Positions 9,863-19,655 of a DNA stretch of 64,000 nt are shown piece after piece. Position 1 is the stretch's first letter. The number at the start of each line of letters is the position of its first letter. The DNA is taken from contig NZ_CP035946.1 of the NCBI RefSeq assembly GCF_013177655.1, positions 310,001 through 374,000 of the forward strand. Direction: 5' to 3'. Origin of the DNA: Campylobacter canadensis. Lineage in GTDB: Bacteria > Campylobacterota > Campylobacteria > Campylobacterales > Campylobacteraceae. Made by a program: the position numbers and the translations under genes. Under the pieces are notes generated by a model. It had not been told where the DNA came from. It saw only the letters and a list, made by a program, of their open reading frames with translations, and ran no database searches.

Positions 9863-10891
9863 GCAATCTTTGTATAGTGCTGTAATTTTAATCGCATATT
9901 TTTTACTACAAACTTAAGAATATATTAAATTAAGTTTTATTTAAGTTTATAGTTGGAGTTGTTGATTGTTTTTTGGTGGGGTAAAGTTTGAGTGGTTGGA
10001 TAGCGTAAAAATATTTTAGGGTATTGATAAGCGGAGTAAGGATTGATGGCTGTGCAGGGTTGAATGATGGTTGGGGGGGGGATGGAATAGTGATTTTTAG
10101 TTAGAGAGGCATAAGAAAGCAAAAAGAGTTTAGAAAAAGTAAAAGAAAGTAAAAGAATTGAAAACAGTGTAAATAAAGTTAAAAAAGCAAAATAAACTAA
10201 AAAATTTAAAAGAATTTCCATAAATATTGCTAATTTAATCTTGTGTTTTTTTTACTACAAACTTAAGAACACATTAAATTAAGTTTTATTTAAGTGTATA
10301 GTTGATAGCTTGAAGGTAGGTTGTGAGTAGTTGTTTTTTTTGGGGGGGGGGTAGAGTAAAGTTTTAGTAATTAGATAGTGTGTAAATATTATTTATAGTG
10401 TAAGAATGGTTGGTTTAATTGATAGTATTTTTGTGTTTGTTTGTAGTAAAGGAGAATAGATAATAAAACCAAAAGAAAGTAAAAGAATTAAAAACAGTAT
10501 AAATAAAGTTAAAAAAGCATAATAAACTAAAAAATTTAAAAGAATTTCCCTAAATGTTGCTAATTTAATCTTATGTTTTTTATATAAACTTAAAAATACA
10601 TTAAATTAAGTTTTATTTAAGCTTATAGTTTGAGCTTGAAGGTAGGTAGTGGATAGTTGTTTTTTTGGTGGGGTAAAGTTTGAGTGGTTGGATAATTGTG
10701 CGGGGATAAAAACTGATTATGAGATGTTGTAAAAAGAAGATTTGTGGGCTAAGCGGAGTAAGGATTGGTAGCTGTGCAGGGTTGAATGATGGTTGGGGGG
10801 GGGTGTTGATTGTTTTTTGATGGGGGTGGGGTTAATGAGTTAAGTTGTGTGTTTGTTTTTTTACTTGTTTGAAGGTTTGAGAAGTGTAAGT

Positions 10892-10922
10892 AAAAAGGTA
10901 GTTTTTAGGCTACCTTTTTTTT
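10892..10922 (-). terminator. Intrinsic terminator after pil2
   Basis: Same AAGGTAG/CTACCTT stem with an A/T tract, read leftward after pil2. Confidence 0.85.
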
Positions 10923-10953
10923 GTAAAAATAATTATTATTTAGATTTAGTTTT

Positions 10954-11451
10954 TTATTTAGCTTTTGTAGAAGACACTCCATCAAAATTTATTCCACTTG
11001 CAGAGTAATCAATTGTTATTTCATTATTATCATCTAACTGTTTTCCATCAGCAGTATTTCTTAATAATGTAGAAGCTGCTACAATTTTTGAACATAACTT
11101 CTTACCACTATTACCACTTGAAGAACCTGAAGAAGTAATTTTAATACTTGAATCGTCAGCTATTTCAAATTTTAAGCAAACTTCATTTTTAATCTTTAAA
11201 TTACCATTACTATCTAAAGCAACATTTGTTATTTTATGAAAAGGGATATTACTTCCACTTGAATCCCTAAACCCACCTTGAGAAGTATAAAAAGACGCAA
11301 AGTCACCCATTAATGTTGCAATATTTTGTGTAGCCTTTACTTGTTCTGCATCATCTCTAGTAGCATTAATCTTAGGAATAGCCACAGCAGCTAATATACC
11401 TAAAATAACAATAACAAAGATTAGTTCAATCATTGTAAAACCTTTTTTCAT
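10954..11451 (-). CDS. pil2: prepilin-like protein, variant Y
   Basis: 165 residues, the most divergent variant. The first 36 residues, including the prepilin signal MKKGFTMIEL and the helix, are those of the other copies. From DDAEQVKATQ on, the sequence and codon choice differ. A cysteine pair at about 92 and 120 is kept, and the tail INFDGVSSTKAK is longer and basic. Glycine- and serine-rich SSGSSSGNSG sits in the loop. Standard leader (11452-11750) and AAGGAG site on the minus strand. An identical protein is encoded by pil3 on the plus strand. Confidence 0.83.
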   Translation of the reverse strand: MKKGFTMIELIFVIVILGILAAVAIPKINATRDDAEQVKATQNIATLMGDFASFYTSQGGFRDSSGSNIPFHKITNVALDSNGNLKIKNEVCLKFEIADDSSIKITSSGSSSGNSGKKLCSKIVAASTLLRNTADGKQLDDNNEITIDYSASGINFDGVSSTKAK

Positions 11452-12292
11452 AATAACTCCTTGTAAAAAATAATTTATCTTTTTACTTTTTGTGCAAGAA
11501 ATTAAAATAAGTACTTGGTTTTAAATTATTATGTATAAATACTTTTATAGCTTTAGCTTATATTTTAATACATAACTTTTTAGCTTTTTTTAAGCTTTAA
11601 GATTACTAATTAAAGTTGATTATTTAGTACTTTTAAAGATGCTTTTTTTGTGTTAGTAAGTAAGATAAATAAATAAAGATAATAACATTTAGTAAAAATA
11701 CATAATAACAAATAATAAACTTATAAATATATTAAGTTAGGTTTGATTGAAGTTGCTTTCTTCTAACTCTTACAACTATTCCAATCATTCCAACTATACC
11801 AACTATTCTAACTATTCTAAACCTTCGAACCCTTCCAAATCTTCGTAATACTGCTAATTTAATCTTGTGTTTTTACTGCAAACTTAAAAATACATTAAAT
11901 TCAGTTTTATTTAAGCTTGTAGTTAGTGTTGTTGATTGTTTTTTTTGGGGGGGGCGTAGATAAGAAAATAAAAAAAATTAAAAAGAATTGAAAAACTAAA
12001 AGAAAGCTAAAAGAATTGAAAACAGTGTAAGTAAAACTAAAAAATTGAAAAGAAACAAAAAGAAATAAAAAGAAATAAAAAGAAATAAAAAGAAATAAAA
12101 AGAAATAAAAAGAAATAAAAAGAAATAAAAAGAATTGAAAACAGTATAAATAAAGTTAAAAAAGCAAAAGAAAATTAAAAGAGACTAAAAGAAAATCAAA
12201 TGAATTTAAAAAAGCAAAAGAAAATTAAAAGAATTTAGAAAAACAAAAATGGTTGCATGTGGTTGTTGATGGTTGTGATGTGGGGATATAAT
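11452..12292 (-). other. Pilin leader of pil2, then repeat-filled intergenic stretch
   Basis: 11452-11750 is the common pilin leader in reverse. Beyond it lie words such as TTCCAACTATTCC, one copy of the approximately 75-bp element (about 11857), a G run of 8 (11947-11954), and purine-rich plus-strand sequence with the 10-bp array at 12061. No gene is seen. Confidence 0.7.
12061..12130. repeat. 10-bp tandem repeat AGAAATAAAA, seven copies
   Basis: Seven perfect copies. The matching arrays have seven copies at 23121-23190 (reverse) and ten at 27211-27310. Confidence 0.88.
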
Positions 12293-12325
12293 AAAACAAA
12301 AAGAAGTTAGCTTTAGGCTAACTTC
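12293..12325 (-). terminator. Intrinsic terminator after S2
   Basis: GAAGTTAGC/GCTAACTTC stem with an A-run on the plus strand, giving U's in leftward transcripts. Followed by four copies of the 27-bp repeat towards the stop codon (12326-12450). Confidence 0.85.
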
Positions 12326-12456
12326 TAAGATAAGATTATAAGCTTTTGTTACTAAGATAACATTATAAGCTTTTGTTACTAAGCTAACATTATCAGCTTT
12401 TGTTACTAAGCTAACATTATCAGCTTTTGTTACTAAGCTAAGATTATATTCTTTTA

Positions 12457-14319
12457 CTATTGTAACAACTTCATAACATTTTGTTGAACTGCATTTGATT
12501 GGCTTAACGCATAAACACCACTTTGAGCTAGGATTTGTTGCTTACTAAAGTTAGAACTTTCACTAGCAAAGTCTAGGTCTCTTATTTGGCTTTCTGCTGA
12601 TTTAACATTAACTTGAGTTACGCTAATGTTATTGATTGTAGAAACTAATTGGTTTTGAACAGAACCAAGGTCGCTTCTTACAGCTTCTAGTGCTTTAATA
12701 GCGTTTTCTGCTATGTTCATCATTGCCATTGCTCCTTTTAAGGTCATTACACCTGCAGCGTAACCATTTTGGTTGTCGCCACTCTCTCCTGCTTGCCATT
12801 CTTCTGTGTTAAAGCCCATTGCGTCTGCGTCTTCTTTAGAAATAGTTGCGTTTGTTTCTCTTAAAGATATTGTTTTTTCTACAACATTTTTATCAAAGCC
12901 TAAAGCACTTGTAACATCAATTTCTTTTAATTTTCCATCTGCACCTACAACTGAAGTTGTTGCTTGTACAACTATGTCTCTTCCGTTATTTGAGCTAAGG
13001 CTTAATCTTCCAAAATTAGTTTTATTTTCATCAGTTAAACCAATAATATCAGTTAAACCACTTCTATTAGGCTCGTTTATGCTTTCTTTTACACCTTTTA
13101 AGAATTGTATAAATGAATGAGCTACCATAGCATCTTCACCTTCAGTAGTTGCCATAGTTTTACCTGCAGCACTATCAACTATTTTTGACATTGCATTTAT
13201 TGCAGCATCTATTTTAGCATTTGCATCAGCTACGCTAGCATGTTCTGTTTTAACTGCAGCTAAAGCAACTTTAGCTTCTTCTAATATACCACTAGGTTCT
13301 GCGCCTCCATTTGGACCAGTAGGTCCTTGTTTAGCATTAGCTAAATTTAATGCACCGATAGCTTTTGCAGCTAAATCTGTTAATGTTACCTTACCATCTT
13401 CTGCTACTTTACCTTTAGCTTGATCATAACCATCTTTTGCAATTCTTGCATCTTGTTCATAATGTGCTTTTTGTACATCTTCAAATTTATTATTTTCATT
13501 TAAAATTGAACCTTTATTACCATTTCCTGCTGTACCAGTTACTCCATCGCCTTTCCAAGTATCAACTGCACCCAAATCAACTGCTACTTGACCATTACCA
13601 AGTTTTGCATTACCTGTATCAGCTGCTTTATTATCACCTTTTGTTGTATATAGTAAATGTTTATCTGCTACACGACCATTTGTTATATCTTTATCACCTG
13701 TTTGTTTTGTAACATCTAAATTACTCTTATCAACACCATCAGTAATCTTAATACCACGACCATCACGGTTGTTTAATACTAATCTACCTTTGCTATCAAC
13801 TGATGCTTCTACTCCTGTTTGGTCTTTAACGGCATTAATTGCAGACCTTAAAGCACCGTTTCCATCTTTGTCTTTTACTTCTATTGAACCTATTGTAACA
13901 CCGTTGATTGAAAAGCCTTCAAGTGTTGTTCCTGCTTTAATTGGTTGTGCAAAAACTGTTTGAGCTGTTAAAGAAGCTTTAATACCTGTTTTATCGCTAG
14001 ATTTATTAATAGCTTCAGCTAAAACACCTAAACCATTACCTGCTTTAATATTGTTACCATCAACTATACTTACTGGTTCAAAAGTAAAATCATTAATTCC
14101 ATCAACATTTTTAAAAGTAACTGTTACTTTATCTCCACCTATTGCTAGGTCGCTTTGGCGTACATTATGTCCTGTTTCAAATCTTGTTAAGCCGATTTTA
14201 TCTGATGTTGTTGCACCAATACTTGCTTTTACTGTTTCGTTTGAATATGCACCGATTTGGAATTCTTTGTTTGAGAAGTTTCCACTTAATAATTTTTGCC
14301 CGTTAAATGAAGTAGTATT
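12457..14319 (-). pseudogene. Silent flagellin cassette S2 (5'-truncated)
   Basis: 621 codons, homologous to flaA from codon 128. There is no start codon, promoter or constant 5' end. The first variable part is the same as in flaA (NVRQSDLAIGGDKVT). The middle differs from flaA (SNLDVTKQTGDKDITNGRV, then GAVDTWKGDGVTG and KVALAAVKTEHASV), and so does the block MATTEGEDAMVAHSFIQF. The C-terminal 150 or so codons are the shared D1/D0 sequence. It lies directly downstream of the DUF3972-like gene in the same direction. Its translation is identical to S3. Confidence 0.9.
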
Positions 14320-14345
14320 ATCAATAAAGATTTTAAATACTTATA

Positions 14346-14402
14346 TGCAAGGTTTTTTAGCAGGTTTTAGCCCTGCCACACCTTGCACAATTTTTACAAG
14401 GT
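14346..14402 (-). other. Cassette border hairpin of S2
   Basis: On the plus strand: TGCAAGGT ... ACCTTGCA (14346-14387) with the inner GCAGG/CCTGC stem, then a third arm CAAGGT at 14397-14402 followed by T's. ACCTTG-N11-CAAGGT-TTTTTT reads rightward as a good intrinsic terminator, that is, antisense to the cassette and outward from it. Confidence 0.8.
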
Positions 14403-14427
14403 TTTTTATAAAAAAAGTAAAAATTGG

Positions 14428-14889
14428 TTATTTTTTATAGTTTTCTACAGCCTTATTCCACATTAATTTGTATTTTCTTTTTAAAAATTCAATTTCTTCT
14501 CTAGAAGCTGTCAATTCAGCATTTAAACTCTCAATCACCTTTCTATCAGCGTCGTATAGTTCTTGTACTGAATACAATGCTTCTTTTAAAAAAGCATTTT
14601 CGTTTTTTAAGACTTCTAAGGTCTCATCTTTTGCATCTAAAACCTTTTCGTGTAAATTTAAAATTGTACCTATTGTTTTTTCTACAAAATTTCCTGTTAT
14701 TTGCTGTTGAGATGTTTGAATGGAGTTTGTATTTGGCATTAAAGCAAAAGTTCCTGTACTAGCTTCAATTAAGATTTTATCGTCTTCTTTTTTATGTTTT
14801 AATGAGCCTTTTTCTATCATCGTTAAAACCACTTCTTCATCTAAATGAACCAATTTACAGAATTCTTTTAGCTCTAAATAAGTTTGCAT
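14428..14889 (-). CDS. DUF3972-like small coiled-coil protein
   Basis: 153 residues. The N-terminal third looks like a small helix-turn-helix or MerR-like reader (LELKEFCKLVHLDEEVVLTMIEKGSL). The C-terminal half, about residues 75-150, is a charged coiled coil (LHEKVLDAKDETLEVLKNEN onward). I recognise it as the DUF3972 family of Campylobacter; the function is unknown to me. No signal peptide. The ATG lies 1 bp after the stop of the U32 gene, with AAGGAG inside that gene's end, so it is the third gene of a cheZ-U32-DUF3972 operon. Confidence 0.65.
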   Translation of the reverse strand: MQTYLELKEFCKLVHLDEEVVLTMIEKGSLKHKKEDDKILIEASTGTFALMPNTNSIQTSQQQITGNFVEKTIGTILNLHEKVLDAKDETLEVLKNENAFLKEALYSVQELYDADRKVIESLNAELTASREEIEFLKRKYKLMWNKAVENYKK

Positions 14890-14890
14890 C

Positions 14891-16132
14891 TTAACTCCTT
14901 AAAAATACAAATTCACAAAGTTTTACAGGGCTTTTACATAAATTTATATTACCACTGTGTAATTCATTAAATTCTTTGTTTTTTTCATTGATTAGTTTTT
15001 TAAATTCTAAAAAATATTTACCATCTTTGCAAAATATTTTACCTATTTCATTGTCACATTGTGGTATTAAAATATCATTTGGGGCAAATATTTCATAACT
15101 TTCATTAACTCTTAAAATGCCTTTTGATGCAAAAAATTCTCCATCTTCGCTAATAGCTTGAACTTGCATTGTACCTTGCATTATTGAGGTAATATGGTTT
15201 TGAGTATCATCTTTTTCATAAGGTCTATTTATTAAATAGCCATCTGTAAAGCCACGAGATTTTAATGTGTTTAATTCAGCTTCATATTCACTTGGGTTAA
15301 AAGTGTTATTTAAAGCATCTTTAAGTGCTTTAGCATAAGTTCTAACAGCACAAGCAACATAATATTCGCTTTTTGTTCTTCCTTCTATTTTAAGTGCAGA
15401 AATTGCTTTACTTTGCACTATTTTGTCAATATATTTAGCTAAATTTAAATCTTTTGAATTAAAAATATGAGTTCCACTTTCATTTTCTTCTATACGAAAA
15501 AGTGCGTTATTTTCTGGATTTTTAGCATATAATTCATAAGGAAAACGGCAGTCATTAGCACAAGAGCCTAAATTACTTCTTCTACCACTTTGAACCGCTG
15601 ATATTAAACATCTTCCACTATATGCAAAACACATTGAACCATGCACAAAAGCCTCAAGTTCCACATCGCAATTATTAGCAATATCACAGGCATCTTTTAA
15701 ACTCAACTCTCTTGCTAAAACTACTCTTTTTGCACCTAATTCTTTATATACCTGCGCATCAGCGTAGTTTAAGACATTTGCTTGAGTACTAACATGGATT
15801 GGAATGTTAGGTGCAAATTCTTTTGCTAATTTCATAGCACCTACGCTTGCAATTATTAAAGCATCAGGCTTTAAACGCTCTAGTGTTTTTAAATGTCTTT
15901 TTAAGCCATCAAGTTGAGCTGATGTGTGAAAACCATTTACGGTAGCATAAACTTTGACATTTTTTGAATGTGCATAATTTATACCTTCTAAAAAACTTTC
16001 TTCATTGAATTCTTTGGCTGAACGAGAACGCAATGAAAATTGAGAAAGCCCTGCATAAACTGCATTTGCACCATAATTAACCGCTATTTTTAATTTTTTT
16101 AAATTTCCTGCTGGAGCTACTATTTCTATCAT
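14891..16132 (-). CDS. Peptidase U32 family protein (TrhP/YegQ-like)
   Basis: 413 residues. N-terminal TIM-barrel start IVAPAGNLKKLKIAVNYGANAVYAG, the U32 signature EAFVHGSMCFAYSGRCLIS (about 170-190), a cysteine set including SCANDCRFPYEL, and IEGRTKSEYYVA (about 252). Members act in 5-hydroxyuridine formation at tRNA position 34 (TrhP/TrhO route), and others are annotated as collagenase-like peptidases. Here the tRNA role is the more likely by family, but this is not proven by the sequence. The start overlaps the cheZ stop (ATGA) and the stop is 1 bp from the next start, so the genes are translationally coupled. Confidence 0.85.
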   Translation of the reverse strand: MIEIVAPAGNLKKLKIAVNYGANAVYAGLSQFSLRSRSAKEFNEESFLEGINYAHSKNVKVYATVNGFHTSAQLDGLKRHLKTLERLKPDALIIASVGAMKLAKEFAPNIPIHVSTQANVLNYADAQVYKELGAKRVVLARELSLKDACDIANNCDVELEAFVHGSMCFAYSGRCLISAVQSGRRSNLGSCANDCRFPYELYAKNPENNALFRIEENESGTHIFNSKDLNLAKYIDKIVQSKAISALKIEGRTKSEYYVACAVRTYAKALKDALNNTFNPSEYEAELNTLKSRGFTDGYLINRPYEKDDTQNHITSIMQGTMQVQAISEDGEFFASKGILRVNESYEIFAPNDILIPQCDNEIGKIFCKDGKYFLEFKKLINEKNKEFNELHSGNINLCKSPVKLCEFVFLRS

Positions 16133-16821
16133 TTTTTTCCTAGTGATGCGATTAAGGCTTCGATATCATCGTTACTTACTAAATCTGCTGTATTATCGCC
16201 TTCAATATGAACAGCTGAGCTTACACGCTTTTCATCATCAATTTTACCTTCAAATAAGGAATTCATATATTTTGATAAGGCACGCATAACATTTATAACT
16301 CTTTCAATCTTTTGTCTATGTATATCTTGATATTGCATAGCATCCATTGCCATCATAGCTTCATCTTGTCCCATAGCTAAAGCATCGTTTAATTCATCAT
16401 AATCAGCTTTTAAATTATTTAATTGTTCTAATTCTTCATTAAACCTATTTACATTAGGGAATTTTTCATTTAACAATTTAAATAATTCTTCTAAGTTTGA
16501 ATGATGTTTTTTTAATTTTTTTACTATAGCTTCTGCATTTGCAAAATAATCCATAATCATTTCTATTTTGCCAAGTAATTCAGTAGCTTTTATTTCGCTA
16601 TCTCTTGTAACATCATCTAATTGATGAACTACTTTATGGTCTTGAGTTGGCGGTGGCGGCGGCCAAGATTTAGTAGAATCTGGACGGTATGATTTATAGC
16701 TTTCATCCAATTCTTCTTCACTTGTTTGTGCTTTTTCTTCTTTTACTTCTTGCTCTTCTTGCACAAGTTCTTCATCATCAAGCCCACCAGCCATTAAAGC
16801 ATCTAATTCTTCTTGTGTCAT
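16129..16821 (-). CDS. cheZ: CheZ-like chemotaxis phosphatase
   Basis: 230 residues. An acidic N-terminus with MTQEELDALMAGG, which resembles the FliM/FliN-type N-terminal motif. Then a proline-rich linker (WPPPPPT near 75), a long helical coiled-coil region, and MQYQDIHRQKIERVINVM near 165-180, equivalent to the CheZ catalytic helix with its Gln. The C-terminus is a short helix VSNDDIEALIASLGKK, a plausible CheY-binding tail. Role: dephosphorylation of CheY-P in chemotaxis. First gene of a three-gene leftward operon, divergent from glnA. Confidence 0.8.
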   Translation of the reverse strand: MTQEELDALMAGGLDDEELVQEEQEVKEEKAQTSEEELDESYKSYRPDSTKSWPPPPPTQDHKVVHQLDDVTRDSEIKATELLGKIEMIMDYFANAEAIVKKLKKHHSNLEELFKLLNEKFPNVNRFNEELEQLNNLKADYDELNDALAMGQDEAMMAMDAMQYQDIHRQKIERVINVMRALSKYMNSLFEGKIDDEKRVSSAVHIEGDNTADLVSNDDIEALIASLGKK

Positions 16822-16890
16822 ATCTCTTCCTAATTATTAAAAAAAAATTGTTAATATCATACATAATCAAATCTAACTTAAGGTAAAAAA

Positions 16891-18321
16891 ATGGCTAAAT
16901 TCGTAAAAGACTTAAAAGAGTTTTATAGTTTTTGTGAAAAAAATGAGGTTGAATTTGTAGATTTTAGATTTACTTCTTTTGATGGTGCTTGGAATCATCT
17001 TACTTATACACTTCATTCTGTTACAAATGAATTGTTAGAAAATGGAATTCCTTTTGATGCAAGCTCATATAAAGGTTGGCAGCCAATTGAAAAAAGCGAT
17101 ATGATTTTAAAACCAGATATCACAACTGCTTTTTTAGACCCATTTACTAGCGATAATACGATAATTGTAATTTGTGATATTTATGATGTTTATAAAAATG
17201 ATTTTTATGAAAAATGTCCAAGAACAATTGCAAAAAAAGCTCAAGAATTTTTAAAACAAAGTGGCATTGCTGATGAAATTTTTATAGGTGCTGAAAATGA
17301 GTTTTTTGTTTTTGATGATGTGAAAATAATTGATTCTATGCATTATGCAATGTATCAAATAGATAGTGAAGAAGGCGAATGGAATGACGCTAAAAACTAT
17401 GATGATTCATACAATAGCGCTCATCGTCCTAGAAGAAAAGGTGGTTATACTGCAATTATGCCTGTTGATAGTATGCAAGATTTAAGAGCTGAAATGGTAC
17501 AAGTTTTGCAAAGGGTTGGGCTTGAATGCTTTGTACATCATCACGAAGGAGCGCAAGGGCAAGGCGAAATTGGTGTAAAATTTGATAATTTAGTTCAAGC
17601 AGCTGATAATGTGCAAATATATAAATATGTTGTAAAAATGGTTGCGCATTTAAATGGAAAAACAGCTACATTTATGCCAAAACCACTGCATTTAGATAAT
17701 GGTAGCGGTATGCATGTGCATATGAGCTTATTTAAAGACGGGGTAAATTTATTTTATGATGAAAAAGGCTATTCAAAATTAAGCCAAACAGCAATTCATT
17801 TTATAGGCGGAGTATTAAGACACGCTAAAAGTGTAGCAGCATTTTCAAATGCAACAACCAATTCTTACAAAAGGCTAATACCTGGTTTTGAAGCGCCTAG
17901 CATTCTTACATACTCATGTCAAAATCGCTCTGCAAGTTGCCGTGTGCCTTATGGAATAGGTAAAAATAGCGCAAGGGTTGAAATGCGTTTTCCTGATTCA
18001 AGTTCAAATGTGTATTTATGCTTTGCTAGTTTATTATTAGCTGGTATTGATGGTGTTAAAAATAAACTTTTAGCAGCAGGTCCGATGGATGAAAACTTAT
18101 TTAAATTAAGTCTTGATGAAATTAGAGAAAAAGGTATTGAGCAAATGCCACATACTTTAAGGTCTGCTTTAGAAAATATGCTAAAAGATAATGCTTATTT
18201 AAGACCAATTTTTAGTGAGGTTTGCATTCAAGATTATCAGCGTATGAAATTTAAAAATCAAGTATGGCCGATAGAGCAAAGACCAACTGCTTATGAATTT
18301 AAAACTACATATTCGTGCTAA
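16891..18321 (+). CDS. glnA: Glutamine synthetase type I
   Basis: 476 residues, the length of bacterial GS-I. The beta-grasp N-terminus (VEFVDFRFTSFDG) is followed by catalytic segments GAENEFFVF, HHEGAQGQGEIG, NGSGMHVHMS, RLIPGFEAP and NRSASCRVP, which hold the metal- and glutamate-binding residues. It makes glutamine from glutamate, ammonia and ATP as a dodecamer. At the place of the adenylylation tyrosine (NLYDL in enterobacteria) the sequence is ENLFKLS, with Phe, so regulation by GlnE-type adenylylation seems impossible. ATG with TAAGG upstream. Divergent from cheZ across 69 bp. Confidence 0.95.
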   Translation: MAKFVKDLKEFYSFCEKNEVEFVDFRFTSFDGAWNHLTYTLHSVTNELLENGIPFDASSYKGWQPIEKSDMILKPDITTAFLDPFTSDNTIIVICDIYDVYKNDFYEKCPRTIAKKAQEFLKQSGIADEIFIGAENEFFVFDDVKIIDSMHYAMYQIDSEEGEWNDAKNYDDSYNSAHRPRRKGGYTAIMPVDSMQDLRAEMVQVLQRVGLECFVHHHEGAQGQGEIGVKFDNLVQAADNVQIYKYVVKMVAHLNGKTATFMPKPLHLDNGSGMHVHMSLFKDGVNLFYDEKGYSKLSQTAIHFIGGVLRHAKSVAAFSNATTNSYKRLIPGFEAPSILTYSCQNRSASCRVPYGIGKNSARVEMRFPDSSSNVYLCFASLLLAGIDGVKNKLLAAGPMDENLFKLSLDEIREKGIEQMPHTLRSALENMLKDNAYLRPIFSEVCIQDYQRMKFKNQVWPIEQRPTAYEFKTTYSC

Positions 18322-18338
18322 ATTTTTAATTTTTTTGA

Positions 18339-18344
18339 TATAAT
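18339..18344 (+). promoter_or_regulatory. Probable -10 box for the CNNM/CorC gene
   Basis: TATAAT preceded by GA after a T-tract, 31 bp before the TTG start. Campylobacter sigma-70 promoters use a strong -10 and T-rich upstream sequence, which fits. Confidence 0.6.
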
Positions 18345-18374
18345 GCATATTTTAGTATTTTTAAAGGAGAATAT

Positions 18375-19652
18375 TTGGACCCCAGTTATACGGCATTAAT
18401 GCTATTTTTAGCATTGTTTTGTGTATTTTTAAATGCGTTTTTTGTGTTGTCTGAATTTAGTATTGTAAAGGTTAGAAAAAGCAAGTTAGAAGAATTAGCA
18501 AATTCTGGTAATTCTTCAGCTAAACTTGCTTTAAATATGTATAATCATTTAGATACATATTTATCAGCAACTCAATTAGGTATTACTTTAAGCTCTCTTG
18601 CTTTAGGTTGGCTTGGTGAAAGTTCTGTAGCAACTATTTTAAGTAAATTGCTTTCATCTTTTAATGTTAATCCTGTTGCAATTCATAGCATTAGCGTTGT
18701 AATTTCTTTTATTTTTATTACATTAATGCATGTTGTTTTAGGAGAAATCGTTCCAAAAAGTATTGCAATAGCAAAGACAGAAAAGGTTGTTTTAATAATT
18801 TCAAGACCACTTTATTATTTTAGAATTTTATTTGCTCCATTTATTATTTCTTTTGATTATTTATCCATTGGAATTTTAAAGATTTTTGGCATTAAAACAA
18901 ATATAGAAAATGCCCACACAGAAGAAGAAATAAAAATCATAGCAAGCGAAAGTCAAAGAAGCGGTGTGCTTGATGAATTTGAAACAGAAATCATACAAAA
19001 TGCAGTTGATTTTAGTGATATTGTTGCTAAAGAGATTATGACACCAAGAAGAGATATGATTTGCTTAAATAAAATCTCAAATTATGAAGAAAATTTAAAA
19101 ATCGTAAAAGAATTTAAACACACTAGATTCCCTTACATAGACGCTAGTAAAGATAATATTTTAGGTATGATTCATATTAGAGATTTGCTTGATAATAGCG
19201 ACTTAAATTCTTGTGTTAGAAATGTGTTATTTGTACCTGAAAATCTAAGTATTTCAAAAATACTTTTGCAAATGAATAAAGAACAAATTCACACAGCAAT
19301 CGTAGTTGATGAATATGGCGGTACAGCAGGACTTTTAACTATGGAAGATATTATTGAAGAATTAGTCGGCGAAATAAGCGATGAGCACGATATAAAATCA
19401 CAAGAAATTAAAAAAATAAGTGATAATGTTTATATAGTAAATGGGCGTTTAGATATTGAAAGTGTTGAAGAATTACTAGGTATTAAATTTGATGATGACT
19501 TAGAAGAGCTTACAATTGGGGGGTATGTATTTAATCGCTTGGGTCATATGCCTAGTGAAAAAGAAAGATGCGAAGATGAATTTTGCTACTACGAAGTAAA
19601 ATCAATGCACGCAAACAGTATAAAACTATTAAAAATTATAAAGAAAGGTTAA
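18375..19652 (+). CDS. CNNM/CorC-family membrane protein with CBS domains
   Basis: 425 residues. CNNM (DUF21) membrane domain at about 1-190 with four hydrophobic helices and motifs LSEFSIVKVRKSK and LGEIVPKSIA. Then a CBS pair at about 205-330 (EIMTPRRDMICL, VVDEYGGTAGLLTMEDIIEELVGE) and a C-terminal CorC_HlyC domain (345-425). Such proteins are thought to export or regulate Mg2+ or Co2+; old annotations call them haemolysins. The start is TTG at 18375, 4 bp after AAGGAGA; no in-frame ATG would keep the first helix. The DHH gene starts 3 bp after the stop, so they share a transcript. Confidence 0.85.
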   Translation: MDPSYTALMLFLALFCVFLNAFFVLSEFSIVKVRKSKLEELANSGNSSAKLALNMYNHLDTYLSATQLGITLSSLALGWLGESSVATILSKLLSSFNVNPVAIHSISVVISFIFITLMHVVLGEIVPKSIAIAKTEKVVLIISRPLYYFRILFAPFIISFDYLSIGILKIFGIKTNIENAHTEEEIKIIASESQRSGVLDEFETEIIQNAVDFSDIVAKEIMTPRRDMICLNKISNYEENLKIVKEFKHTRFPYIDASKDNILGMIHIRDLLDNSDLNSCVRNVLFVPENLSISKILLQMNKEQIHTAIVVDEYGGTAGLLTMEDIIEELVGEISDEHDIKSQEIKKISDNVYIVNGRLDIESVEELLGIKFDDDLEELTIGGYVFNRLGHMPSEKERCEDEFCYYEVKSMHANSIKLLKIIKKG

Positions 19653-19655
19653 AAA

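Larger units (their letters stand above)
8944..10891. other. Centre of island A between convergent pilin genes
   Basis: No supported gene. The left half carries remains of AT-rich pilin-leader-like sequence (about 9040-9140). Then follow the 10-bp array (9454), the 9-bp array (9617) and five inverted copies of the approximately 75-bp element (near 9385, 9551, 9880, 10232, 10558). G runs of 9, 10 and 9 lie at 10073, 10342 and 10795. From about 9880 the plus strand is purine-rich, the mirror of the pyrimidine-rich plus strand in the left half of the island. Confidence 0.7.
8113..14424. repeat. Large inverted repeat, left arm (about 6.3 kb)
   Basis: From the start of the pil1 leader to the border of S2, this sequence reappears reversed at about 20829-27141. 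It includes pil1, pil2 and S2, matching pil4, pil3 and S3. The proteins match exactly. The differences I could see are one-base changes in C/G runs (for example 9 against 10, and 10 against 11) and a small change in the 9-bp array. The arms flank segment 2 (DUF3972-like gene to tRNA-Asn). Confidence 0.85.

Noticed and set aside
9564-9917. 117-residue frame of [11 protein letters not shown] repeats (and the 106-residue version at 25371-25691)
   Set aside because: Pure translation of the 9-bp DNA repeat. The two copies shift frame at the end, and no ribosome site or conserved start is present.
14346-14402. Integron attC-like site at the cassette border
   Set aside because: The hairpin with bulges recalls attC, but the conserved RYYYAAC/GTTRRRY boxes are not at its ends. 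The recombinase at 50258 does not look like IntI, and there is no cassette insertion point.
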